A DNA stretch of 27,546 nt, from the NCBI GenBank assembly GCA_023228065.1, contig JALOBX010000005.1:1-27546 (forward strand), given 5' to 3'. Below the pieces are notes generated by a model. The model had not been told where the DNA came from, ran no database searches, and worked only from the letters and a program-made list of their open reading frames with translations. This document shows positions 17,854 through 24,807 of this stretch, piece by piece. The stretch's first letter is position 1. Every line of letters begins with the position of its first letter. This stretch comes from Candidatus Pacearchaeota archaeon. Lineage in GTDB: Archaea > Nanoarchaeota > Nanoarchaeia > Pacearchaeales > GW2011-AR1. A program made the translations under genes and the position numbers.

Positions 17854-18725
17854 TAAATGAAGATCTTATTATAGATCAAAATAATTTACAAATAATGGAA
17901 TTTAAGGTACTGAAAAGAGACGGGCATGATTTTATTCAACTATATAAAAATTTTTATAGAAGCGCTGTATTAAAAGAAAAAGTTTATTTGGAATTGAGTG
18001 ATGTGTGTTTGGATTTGTATTTAGATAAAGAATGGGTATTGTTTAAATCTAAAAAAGATTTTGATAAAAAAGTTGAAAAATTGAAATATGAGATTCCACG
18101 CGGAATCAGATATTTTGATATTGACAAAAAAATATCTAAAGATTTTTTGAGATCACACAATGAATGTATTTTTGTATATGGTGATAATTTAATACGAAAA
18201 GGAACTGCAGGAGCAGCGGAATTTAGAAATGAAATAAATTCATATGGTGTAATCACAAAAAAATATCCATCAATGGATGATAAATCTTTTTATAGACCAG
18301 AAGAATATGTAGAAGTATTTAAAAAAGAATTAAATTTATTAATAAATAAAATGATATGTGAATATAATAAAATATTTTTAATTTCTAAAATTGGAGCAGG
18401 ATTAGCAAACAGATATAATATATTTGAATATCTAATAATACATGGATTGTCGGATGAAATAATAAATAAAAAAATGATTAATAATTGTATATTTTTATTT
18501 AATATTGACGATGAAATACAGAAGGCCGATATTTTTATGAGAAAAATTAATTTGAAAAATAAAGAAAAATCATCGAGAATATCATTAGCTTATTCTGATG
18601 GAAATAATAGCTGGTTATTTAATAGAAATGTTAATGAAGAGTATAATGAAGATGAATATGATAGCGAAGACGATGAAGATGATGATAGAGAAGATGATGA
18701 AGATGAAGGTGATCCGAGTTTCTAA
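17847..18725 (+). CDS. Macro-like 'YGDN' protein with acidic tail
   Basis: 292 residues, with an ATG overlapping the CCA gene stop (ATGTTAA) and GGAAGTG upstream. The core runs from about residue 107: CIFVYGDNLIRKGTAGAAEF, then INSYGVITKKYPSMDD, and later FLISKIGAGLAN. This resembles a phage/bacterial family with consensus V-F/Y-G-D-N...G-x-G-G-A-A...PTKK and a late G-x-G-x-A loop, considered macro-domain-like; that placement is from memory and moderate. Macro-type folds bind or process ADP-ribose and nucleotide end groups, so trimming modified RNA or protein ends is conceivable. The last ~28 residues are almost wholly Asp/Glu, a DNA-mimic-like or disordered tail. The gene sits between the CCA enzyme and the RNA ligase. 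Confidence 0.6.
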   Translation: MLINEDLIIDQNNLQIMEFKVLKRDGHDFIQLYKNFYRSAVLKEKVYLELSDVCLDLYLDKEWVLFKSKKDFDKKVEKLKYEIPRGIRYFDIDKKISKDFLRSHNECIFVYGDNLIRKGTAGAAEFRNEINSYGVITKKYPSMDDKSFYRPEEYVEVFKKELNLLINKMICEYNKIFLISKIGAGLANRYNIFEYLIIHGLSDEIINKKMINNCIFLFNIDDEIQKADIFMRKINLKNKEKSSRISLAYSDGNNSWLFNRNVNEEYNEDEYDSEDDEDDDREDDEDEGDPSF

Positions 18726-18743
18726 AAAAATAGGGAGCATAAA

Positions 18744-20462
18744 ATGGATATTATCCAAAATGAAATTTTAATCAGGGATAAGTTTTTAAGGTATCCAGAG
18801 ATTAAGGAAATTGATACTGGTTTTATAAATGAAATTAAGGAATCATCGGGGTTTGAAAAAGAATGGATTGCAACTGAAAAAATAAGAGGAATTCATATTT
18901 CGCTTGTTGCAGATAAAAATCAGGTAAAAATAGCAAATAAAATTAATATTTGCCATGACAGTATTTTTGATCATTTAGTTCTTAATTCAGTTTCCTGTTA
19001 TTTTGAAGCAATAAAAAAATATTGTTCTGATAATAAAATATCGATGCAAATATATGGTGTGTTTTTCGGAGGATATTATAATAATAATTTTTCAGTTATA
19101 GAACACACTCCTATGGATACTCTGATAACTTATTCTATGAATCATCACTGGTGGGCATATGATATTAAAATAAATTCAGAATTTGTTTCATGGGAAAAAT
19201 TAGCAGAATTAACAACGTTGTTTGGGATTTCTTGTGTTCCTGTATTAAGAAAATCAAATCTTTCTGAAATAATAAAATTAAGTCCAGAGAAATATTTATC
19301 AATGGTTTCATATATATTACACAACGCAGTGATAGAAAATAATTATGTGGAAGGATTTGTAATAAGAAGTTCTGATGTGGAAAAAACTCAGAAAGGTAAT
19401 AGGATGATGTTTAAAAATATTAGACATATAATGAGAAGAATCGAAAAAAGAAAATTCTCTTCAAATTCGGATACGAAAGGAAATAACGTGAATACTTTGG
19501 ATAATTTCTATAAAATATGTGATAAATATATGTCCGATCAAAGATTCATTTCTATTTTTACAACAATTGGAAAACCAAAATCTAAAAAAGATTTGGGATC
19601 ATATTTATCTACATATTGCAAAAGTTTATATGACGAAATGTCCAAGGAAAATATAAAACCCAATTATATAAAAACAATACAGAAAATTTCAGTTTATAGA
19701 CTGAAAAGTGATTTTTATGGAATGTTGGCAGATATGTGTGTAGATGGAATTGAACGAAAAACCTATCAAGATGAATATGATAGAAATTTTAGTATGTATA
19801 TTGATGAATATGGAAATGCTGTTATGGATGCTTTCAAAATAGACGATGACAAAACTAAAAATGTGGAAAGTGCTTCTAAACCAGAACAAAAAACGGAAGA
19901 TATTAAACCGGTAAATAATAACGAAACCACAAAGGAAATTGCTCCTCAATTTAAAAATAATCCATACTATTACGGATATGATGTTGATGATTATGATGAC
20001 TATTCCCCAACACATTATTCCCCCGCTTCTGACACCACCATTCATTTCATAGCATGCAAAGACGTGGATGAGAAGGATCTTCTGGTCCCATCATATAAGG
20101 AAAAGAAAGCACCAGGGTTTGGATTTTATACAATAGAAGACATGATTATAAATCCGGATGAAGTGAAAATGATTAGAAGCGGTTGGAGATGCAAAATAGA
20201 AGAAGAATACATACTTTATTTTGAAGCAAGAAATTCTTTAGATTCAAATAAAGATATTCATGTATTAACGAAGCCAAATATAGTTACCAGTGATTATGAA
20301 GATGAATTAAAATTTGTGGTGTGGAATAATAGTAAAGAATCCATTAATATTCCAAAAAATACTATGATAGTCTATGGAATATTATGTAAAACTGAAAAGG
20401 TATATATTGATGTTGTTAAGGAAGAAAATATCAAAATAATTGACGAGGCTGATCTTTTATAA
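18744..20462 (+). CDS. Rnl2-like RNA ligase fused to a dUTPase-like domain
   Basis: 572 residues; ATG after GGGAG. Residues 1-230 form a nucleotidyltransferase ligase domain. Motif I is TEKIRG with the adenylated Lys46, motif III region is IYGVFFGGYY, motif IV is VEGFVIRS (Glu203), and motif V is MMFKNIR (Lys224). This matches T4 Rnl2/kinetoplastid editing ligases (EKIHG, GELFGG), but with Arg48 for the usual His and Val for the motif III Glu. After a helical region and a Tyr/Asp-rich linker, residues ~440-560 look like a dUTPase trimer-fold domain: APGFGFYT (456-463), EARNSL (494-499), then IVTSDYEDEL with Thr515 at the catalytic Asp position, and IPKNTMIVYG. The C-terminal motif 5 is absent. 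The predicted role is sealing nicked RNA; the second domain may bind nucleotides or oligomerise. It is the last gene of the island. Confidence 0.75.
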   Translation: MDIIQNEILIRDKFLRYPEIKEIDTGFINEIKESSGFEKEWIATEKIRGIHISLVADKNQVKIANKINICHDSIFDHLVLNSVSCYFEAIKKYCSDNKISMQIYGVFFGGYYNNNFSVIEHTPMDTLITYSMNHHWWAYDIKINSEFVSWEKLAELTTLFGISCVPVLRKSNLSEIIKLSPEKYLSMVSYILHNAVIENNYVEGFVIRSSDVEKTQKGNRMMFKNIRHIMRRIEKRKFSSNSDTKGNNVNTLDNFYKICDKYMSDQRFISIFTTIGKPKSKKDLGSYLSTYCKSLYDEMSKENIKPNYIKTIQKISVYRLKSDFYGMLADMCVDGIERKTYQDEYDRNFSMYIDEYGNAVMDAFKIDDDKTKNVESASKPEQKTEDIKPVNNNETTKEIAPQFKNNPYYYGYDVDDYDDYSPTHYSPASDTTIHFIACKDVDEKDLLVPSYKEKKAPGFGFYTIEDMIINPDEVKMIRSGWRCKIEEEYILYFEARNSLDSNKDIHVLTKPNIVTSDYEDELKFVVWNNSKESINIPKNTMIVYGILCKTEKVYIDVVKEENIKIIDEADLL

Positions 20463-20515
20463 AGATCTATAAACTAAATATATATATTTAGTGACAGGTA
20501 ATCTTTGTTTTTATT
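20461..20515 (+). terminator. AT-rich bipartite hairpin, probable terminator
   Basis: An 18-base perfect palindrome CTAAATATATATATTTAG (20474-20491) sits inside an outer stem AAAGAT (20461-20466) and ATCTTT (20501-20506), followed by a T-rich run. It lies between the ligase stop and the next gene and could terminate transcription or be an operator-like palindrome. Confidence 0.4.
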
Positions 20516-20542
20516 TTTCAATAAAGAATGGAGTTTTTTTCT

Positions 20543-22105
20543 ATGTTAGAATTGTTTGGTGATACTTTTAATTCGCCACAGTTGAAACAATTAATAAAAC
20601 TAAACAAAATGGAAAAAGAGAATATTCAAACTATAGTCGTGGAATTTAACAATCCAATTGGATCATTGCTTCTTTCTACAGCTCAAACAGAAGCAATGAA
20701 AAAATTAATATTGGATATTTTTCTAATATTAAAACTACCAAATGATGATCAAGAAATAATTAATAAAAATGTAAAAATTCTAAAAAAAGAATTAAATAGA
20801 ATTTCAAATCACGATCTAATATCAAAACTGAAGAAGATTCTGGATACAACAAATATCCAGATTGATTCCTCGGTAACAAATATTTTAATGGGTAAATTAA
20901 AATTCAAAGTCTCTCATGATAACAGTGTTATGAGCAGACAAGCAATTACAGATACGAGAAGCAACTGTTACTATACTCAATTTGAAAATTTGATACCACA
21001 TAAATATGAAGCAATACAGTATCTGAAATATCTATCAATTAATGATAGGGACGAATTTGAAAATTCTGTTGCAAAATTGAATATAGGAAAATTGCTAGAT
21101 ATATTTGATAGCAATAAAAATGAAAAAGAATTAAAGAAAATCATAATTTCACTATTATCGAACGTAAACGAAAAAACAATAAAAATTTTCAAAACGTTGT
21201 CTTGCGCGTATAGAAAGAAAAGAACACGAGCAATGCTTGAAAATGAAATCAGAGTCATATTGAGTACTATACCAGCTAATAAAATAGTTGCTTATCTCAA
21301 TATTTTCAGGACTGAAATTAGATCAACAAAATTATTTTGGGACTTTTTGTTGAGGTGCATAAACCGCAAAACAGTTGAGAATTACATAGTTAATACTAGA
21401 AATTTGAAAGTTGGCGATGTAAAAATTATTCTGATACATGAAAAACAACCGCCAGCAGATGAGAATTCTCATAGCTTATTTCAAATGATTCTAATAAATA
21501 GGTATATTAACGTTCAATCTCTATTGAAGAGAGATGAGATTTGGGATTTGCTAGATAAAAACAATAAAATAATTTATTGTGTTATCTTCAATGATTGGAA
21601 TGTTAAATACGACAAAACAAATGAGAAAGAACATTTGTTTTTCAAATTTATGAAGAATCCATTTGAAGTTATCAGAAACTGTTTTAATAGCAGGAACAAT
21701 ACATACAAAGATAATTGCGTAGAATTCGTAAAAGAGAATTCTTCAATTTTTACAAAACTAAGTATTGATCCCCGGATCAATATGAGCATCCCATATAAAG
21801 TCCGGCTTGAAAAATGTAGAAAAGAAGGATTCTTACCAGAGAATGTTTTTGATCCAAATGATCAAATGAGATCCCACGCATGTAAAGAGATTGGGTATGA
21901 TTACCCGCATTTACATGACAATAATACAAGGATTGCATTGGAATCAAGAAGAAAACTTGGATTTTTGAAAAAAGATATAAAACATCAAAATGCAAAAATA
22001 AGAATGAATGCGCTGGCACATTTCAAAATGTATGAAGAAATGATAGCTGATTCCGATAGTGAAATTGTAAAACTAGGAAAACAGCTAAAGAAGGAGAATA
22101 CATAA
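20543..22105 (+). CDS. Hypothetical large helical protein
   Basis: 520 residues from ATG 20543, which has TGGAG at a normal distance; the ATG at 20528 would add five residues but lacks a good site. The protein is mostly helical and Lys/Asn/Ile-rich. The final ~100 residues contain paired HEAT-like units (DPNDQMRSHACKEIGYDYPH, then ALESRRKLGFLKKDIKH and IRMNALAHF), a pattern of short helical repeats. No enzymatic motif is seen. It is followed without a gap by the next gene (TAATG overlap), so they are coupled. It lies between the RNA-repair island and the structured noncoding stretch. Role unknown. Confidence 0.65.
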   Translation: MLELFGDTFNSPQLKQLIKLNKMEKENIQTIVVEFNNPIGSLLLSTAQTEAMKKLILDIFLILKLPNDDQEIINKNVKILKKELNRISNHDLISKLKKILDTTNIQIDSSVTNILMGKLKFKVSHDNSVMSRQAITDTRSNCYYTQFENLIPHKYEAIQYLKYLSINDRDEFENSVAKLNIGKLLDIFDSNKNEKELKKIIISLLSNVNEKTIKIFKTLSCAYRKKRTRAMLENEIRVILSTIPANKIVAYLNIFRTEIRSTKLFWDFLLRCINRKTVENYIVNTRNLKVGDVKIILIHEKQPPADENSHSLFQMILINRYINVQSLLKRDEIWDLLDKNNKIIYCVIFNDWNVKYDKTNEKEHLFFKFMKNPFEVIRNCFNSRNNTYKDNCVEFVKENSSIFTKLSIDPRINMSIPYKVRLEKCRKEGFLPENVFDPNDQMRSHACKEIGYDYPHLHDNNTRIALESRRKLGFLKKDIKHQNAKIRMNALAHFKMYEEMIADSDSEIVKLGKQLKKENT

Positions 22106-22536
22106 TGGCCAGTGTTATTGATGCAATAAGGGATGCATGTGTAAAAAGTAAAAATGATCATATCAGATTAGACGGAAAGAACTGGATAGAACATAACAGA
22201 AATGGAAATATTGGGATTGTATCTCTGAAAAAAATCAGCAATGGAAAAGAAACATTCACAGTTTGTGATAAGGTAATTGTCACTAAAGATAAAGAAAAAT
22301 ATCACAAATGCTTGGAATTCTATAATAAAAAAAGAATTCCTCATAAATGCAACATCATGGAATTCATTTCCAATATTCCATTATCGAATGTCACAACAAT
22401 GCTAGTCAATGGAAAATTGAATAGCAGCAAACTAATAAATACGGCATACTGTAAACAATGTGGGCAAACTTTTGTGTGCTCGCATTTAGATATGAGACAA
22501 ACTCAAAAAGTGGTAGCCAGATTACGGCCTTCTTGA
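22105..22536 (+). CDS. Hypothetical zinc-motif protein, possibly 3'-truncated
   Basis: 143 residues; ATG overlaps the previous stop (TAATG) with AAGGAG upstream. The C-terminal part has YCKQCGQTFVCSH, a C-x2-C...C-x-H arrangement that probably binds zinc. The remainder is basic and not recognised. The last ~10 codons (QKVVARLRPS) coincide with the beginning of a GC-richer, strongly structured noncoding stretch (from about 22510). The natural C-terminus may therefore have been replaced when that element inserted, or the RNA may simply overlap the coding end. Confidence 0.6.
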   Translation: MASVIDAIRDACVKSKNDHIRLDGKNWIEHNRNGNIGIVSLKKISNGKETFTVCDKVIVTKDKEKYHKCLEFYNKKRIPHKCNIMEFISNIPLSNVTTMLVNGKLNSSKLINTAYCKQCGQTFVCSHLDMRQTQKVVARLRPS

Positions 22537-22647
22537 GGTCATTCTTTGAATGACTAAAATCCGTAAACGAATCTGGTGAGAGTCTCTTATGAGACTCTAC
22601 GCTACGCCTCAAGCGGTCAAAGGATTCCTGGGCTGGAATTCAGAGGT

Positions 22648-22657
22648 ATGGTATAAT
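22648..22657 (+). promoter_or_regulatory. Possible extended -10 promoter element
   Basis: TATGGTATAAT contains a perfect TATAAT (22652-22657) preceded by TG one base upstream, the extended -10 form recognised by host sigma-70-type polymerase. No good -35 box is seen. It lies inside the structured stretch and could transcribe its 3' half and the primase gene, or be chance. Confidence 0.3.
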
Positions 22658-22797
22658 GACATGTATTCTATTTGCTGAAGAAGCAAATGCTTACATCGAT
22701 TATGCTATAACAGATGCCCCTACGCTCCTGGTCAGGTGATGCTTTTGCTACCACCAGAGGTTTATTAATTGGGGTTTCAAGAAGGTGCGATTGGTCT

Positions 22798-22830
22798 GGG
22801 GGTTGGGTGATGAATTCACCCTCCCCCTTT
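22798..22830 (+). terminator. GC-rich terminator-like hairpin
   Basis: Nested stems GGGGG (22798-22802)/CCCCC (22823-22827) and GGGTGA (22805-22810)/TCACCC (22816-22821) with a TGAAT loop, then TTTCC. The stem is very stable for this AT-rich genome. The weak T-run suggests it may instead be the 3'-end stabiliser of the structured RNA. Confidence 0.55.
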
Positions 22831-22837
22831 CCTACCT

Positions 22838-22889
22838 AACCTCAAAAACTTATTTTTATTTCTTCGAACAAAAATAAAATTTTGGGGTT
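22838..22889 (+). promoter_or_regulatory. Leader hairpin masking the primase ribosome site
   Basis: AACCTCAAAA (22838-22847) pairs with TTTTGGGGTT (22880-22889, one G-U), and TTTTATTT (22854-22861) with AAATAAAA (22872-22879) inside it. The only Shine-Dalgarno-like sequence (GGGG, 22884-22887) of the gene starting at ATG 22893 lies in the 3' arm. The stem would therefore hide it and could regulate translation. Confidence 0.5.
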
Positions 22890-22892
22890 AAA

Positions 22893-23528
22893 ATGTTAAG
22901 TAAAAATTCGATTGTTAAATTTAAATATCTGGCAACAATGCCAATACAAGAAAAAAAGATAAAAGATTTTATTGAAGATTTACAGGTTAAACATTATAAT
23001 GATATATTAAATGGAAAAATAGAAATTTGGATATCACCATTTATTAAAGAAAAAAAATCTAATTTTTTTCAATTAATCTTGGATATAGATACTAAAAAAT
23101 CTAGCAACTCTAAAATATATTCATATTTTTTAGTTTTGAAATCAATGAATATTTTCAAAAAATATTTCACAATTTTATATTCTGGAAATGGATATCATAT
23201 CACTTCTAATTTTTTTGTTGATTTCAAAGAAAATTCAGATATGGAAGTTAAGGAATTTTTAAAGAATAATTTAAAAAAGAATATCCCTGGTTTAGATTTG
23301 ATTATTATAAGGGATAATCCAGTTAGAAGAATTGGATATAGAAAGGATATAAATAAATGGTGCTCACCTGCTGAAGATAAATTGTTGCCACCAGAATCAA
23401 AAAGATTGCCAAGCCTAAAAGAAATAGATTTAAAAAGTTTCATAGAATATAAATTATTACCATGGAAAAAAGTTATTACTGTTTCTGAATTCAAAAATAT
23501 TTTGAACATGTCACAGCTCGGAGGATAA
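22893..23528 (+). CDS. Small archaeo-eukaryotic-type primase (AEP)-like protein
   Basis: 211 residues. The AEP catalytic order is visible: the metal-binding D-h-D in LILDIDTK (Asp64, Asp66), then the s-x-G-x-H motif SGNGYHIT (His102), then LDLIIIRDNPVRRIGYR (Asp141, Arg145, Arg146), which matches the hD motif and following arginines of PriS/LigD-type polymerases. It is shorter than PriS (about 350-400 residues) and has no helicase or zinc domain attached. It would synthesise short primers, or act in DNA repair. The ribosome site is poor (GGGG) and paired in the leader hairpin at 22838-22889. The gene ends in GGAGGATAATG, which overlaps the next start. The family is inferred from motifs only. 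Confidence 0.65.
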   Translation: MLSKNSIVKFKYLATMPIQEKKIKDFIEDLQVKHYNDILNGKIEIWISPFIKEKKSNFFQLILDIDTKKSSNSKIYSYFLVLKSMNIFKKYFTILYSGNGYHITSNFFVDFKENSDMEVKEFLKNNLKKNIPGLDLIIIRDNPVRRIGYRKDINKWCSPAEDKLLPPESKRLPSLKEIDLKSFIEYKLLPWKKVITVSEFKNILNMSQLGG

Positions 23529-23923
23529 TGAGTGTGTTAAAGAAAAATATATTGATTATTTTTTCTCTTTGTTTTTTATTTTCAATTTCTCATGCAGAAA
23601 CAAAAAAGGAAATATTTGATTTAAAAACCGAAAAGGAAACAAAAAGAATTGGATCAGTTTACAATGTAATTCCAAAAATAAATCAGGGTTTTATTTTTAC
23701 ATCACGAAGAATAAAACCTCATTTGTCATTTGTTCTGACTGAAAAAAATAATTATACTCTTGATTTTATGATTACTGAGCAAGCATTTGGATTATCTCTA
23801 AACAGATTATTTTTAAAAATAATTGATATCAAATGTGGAATATTTGTCGCATATAGTTTGGATGATGATTATCACTATAGGAATTTATATAGCGGCCTTA
23901 GTTTTAGTATTATTAAATTCTAG
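23528..23923 (+). CDS. Secreted/envelope small protein with signal peptide
   Basis: 131 residues, with an ATG overlapping the primase stop (TAATG) and GGAGG upstream. The N-terminus is a classic signal peptide: basic MSVLKKN, hydrophobic ILIIFSLCFLFSIS, and a likely cleavage site at SHA-E. The Cys in the core is not in a lipobox. The mature protein of about 105 residues has alternating strand-like stretches and ends in Phe, a feature of outer-membrane beta-barrel proteins in Gram-negative bacteria. It may act at the host envelope, for example in superinfection exclusion, but no family is recognised. The envelope location is a prediction from the signal only. Confidence 0.65.
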   Translation: MSVLKKNILIIFSLCFLFSISHAETKKEIFDLKTEKETKRIGSVYNVIPKINQGFIFTSRRIKPHLSFVLTEKNNYTLDFMITEQAFGLSLNRLFLKIIDIKCGIFVAYSLDDDYHYRNLYSGLSFSIIKF

Positions 23924-23933
23924 GGGTGGGATC

Positions 23934-24086
23934 ATGGTTATAATCAATAATTATGAAGATGCTGATAATATTGAAACTGATAACAATAAAAAACCAAAAT
24001 TAAAAAAGAATAATGATAAATTAAAATCAAAAGAAAAAAATAAAAAAAATGATAGATTGCAGATAAGAGAAAAAGATTTCATTTAA
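23934..24086 (+). CDS. Small lysine-rich ORF
   Basis: 50 residues from ATG 23934, 3 bases after AGGGGTGGG. A longer reading in the same frame would overlap the secreted-protein gene and lacks a ribosome site. The product is half Lys/Asn/Asp (for example KKPKLKKNNDKLKSKEKNKK), highly charged and probably disordered. Its stop ends one base before the tRNA-Leu gene, so the tRNA is excised from the same transcript. Function unknown. Confidence 0.5.
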   Translation: MVIINNYEDADNIETDNNKKPKLKKNNDKLKSKEKNKKNDRLQIREKDFI

Positions 24087-24087
24087 T

Positions 24088-24164
24088 GGCCCCATAGCCG
24101 AAATGGTATAGGCACTTGATTTAGGATCAAGAATGTGCAGGTTCGAATCCCGCTGGGGCTACCA
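24088..24164 (+). tRNA. tRNA-Leu(UAG)-like, short variable loop, CCA encoded
   Basis: The acceptor stem is GGCCCCA/TGGGGCT (first pair G-U), with discriminator A73 and encoded CCA. U8 and A9 are in place. The D-stem is GCC/GGC with GG in the loop. The anticodon stem is CTTGA/TCAAG with loop TTTAGGA, giving anticodon UAG. The T-arm is GCAGG/CCCGC (one A-C mismatch) with loop TTCGAAT. The variable region is only five bases (AATGT), whereas normal tRNA-Leu is class II with a long variable arm. The CCA runs straight into AGGAGA, the ribosome site of the next gene. Confidence 0.85.
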
Positions 24165-24173
24165 GGAGAATTA

Positions 24174-24755
24174 ATGGCTGAATTACATTTCACCGATCTA
24201 ATAAATATTATTAAAAGCAATCCAAAATCAATATTATTTATAATGGACGATATATGGTATTTATGTAAAGAGGAACCAAAATGGATAGATAATGCTAGTG
24301 AAATGATGGAACATTTAAATGATATTTTATTAGCAAGAAGTTCCGATTTTAAAAATTGTAGTTTGGAAACTTTAATTGAAGCTTTTGCATTTACAAATGG
24401 AATTTCTTGTAAGGATATAGATGACAATGATGTGACTAGCATGTTATACAGTGAAGAATTGGATGCTATTACAGAAAAGGAAATTAAGGAGTTGGAAATG
24501 TCCGAAGAATTTGATAAAACAGTTATATATGATAATAGTGACAATAAAAATGAAAAGTTTATAACTGTTTTTCAAGGAAAAATAGAAAAAGATATTGAGG
24601 TGGAACCAACCATAATGCCGGAACAATATGATGAACCAGTTGAGAAAAAAGTCTCTACTGATATTCTAAAAGTTCCAAAAGTTACAAAACCAAACAAAAC
24701 GATTAAAATAAAAATAGTTGTAGCATCGGAAAGTGGCGAAAAGAAAACGGTCTGA
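24174..24755 (+). CDS. Hypothetical acidic protein
   Basis: 193 residues from ATG 24174, with AGGAGA beginning at the 3' end of tRNA-Leu; a longer frame would run through the tRNA and is rejected. The N-terminal ~120 residues are helical and acidic. The C-terminal ~70 residues are Lys/Pro/Val-rich and low in complexity (KVPKVTKPNKTIKIKIVV). No motif is recognised. Its stop lies inside a small hairpin (GGTC 24749-24752/GACC 24759-24762), and a second hairpin follows before the next gene. Function unknown. Confidence 0.6.
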   Translation: MAELHFTDLINIIKSNPKSILFIMDDIWYLCKEEPKWIDNASEMMEHLNDILLARSSDFKNCSLETLIEAFAFTNGISCKDIDDNDVTSMLYSEELDAITEKEIKELEMSEEFDKTVIYDNSDNKNEKFITVFQGKIEKDIEVEPTIMPEQYDEPVEKKVSTDILKVPKVTKPNKTIKIKIVVASESGEKKTV

Positions 24756-24768
24756 GAGGACCAAAACT

Positions 24769-24784
24769 AAACACGAGAGTGTTT
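24769..24784 (+). other. GAGA-tetraloop hairpin upstream of gene at 24808
   Basis: AAACAC (24769-24774) and GTGTTT (24779-24784) close a GNRA-type GAGA tetraloop. It lies 24 bases before the ATG of the GC-rich gene. It could protect the 5' end of a processed mRNA, or be part of its leader. Confidence 0.4.
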
Positions 24785-24807
24785 AAAAACAAACAGGAGG
24801 AGTTTTC

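Larger units (their letters stand above)
22510..22830 (+). ncRNA. Candidate large structured RNA of unknown family
   Basis: This 320-base stretch has no convincing gene and is visibly GC-richer than its flanks. Complementary segments account for much of it. Long-range stems are GTGGTAGC (22510-22517)/GCTACCAC (22747-22754) and CCTTCTTGA (22528-22536)/TCAAGAAGG (22777-22785); these cross, implying a pseudoknot. Local stems are CCAGATTACGG (22517-22527) with CCGT and AATCTGG (22561-22576), GTCATTC/GAATGAC (22538-22554), AGAGTCTC/GAGACTCT (22579-22598), GGATTCC/GGAATTC (22622-22641) and ATTTGCT/AGCAAAT (22670-22688). It ends in a GC-rich terminator-like hairpin. An alternative partner for CTTGAGG (22532-22538) is CCTCAAG (22607-22613), which could be a switch. 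I could not match it to tmRNA, RNase P, group I or group II hallmarks. Confidence 0.5.

Noticed and set aside
22590..22885. Short protein-like open stretches inside the structured RNA region
   Set aside because: Each frame is interrupted by stops within about 45 codons and lacks a ribosome site; helices explain the sequence better.
22510..22890. Group I/II intron, tmRNA or RNase P RNA in the structured stretch
   Set aside because: No domain V, no P7/guanosine-site signature, no tRNA-like 3' end with CCA, no GAGGAAAGTCC-type core; also no second exon in frame downstream.
24083..24544. Minus-strand open frame of 153 codons
   Set aside because: It runs antisense across tRNA-Leu and a plausible plus-strand gene, and has no ribosome site or recognisable protein features.
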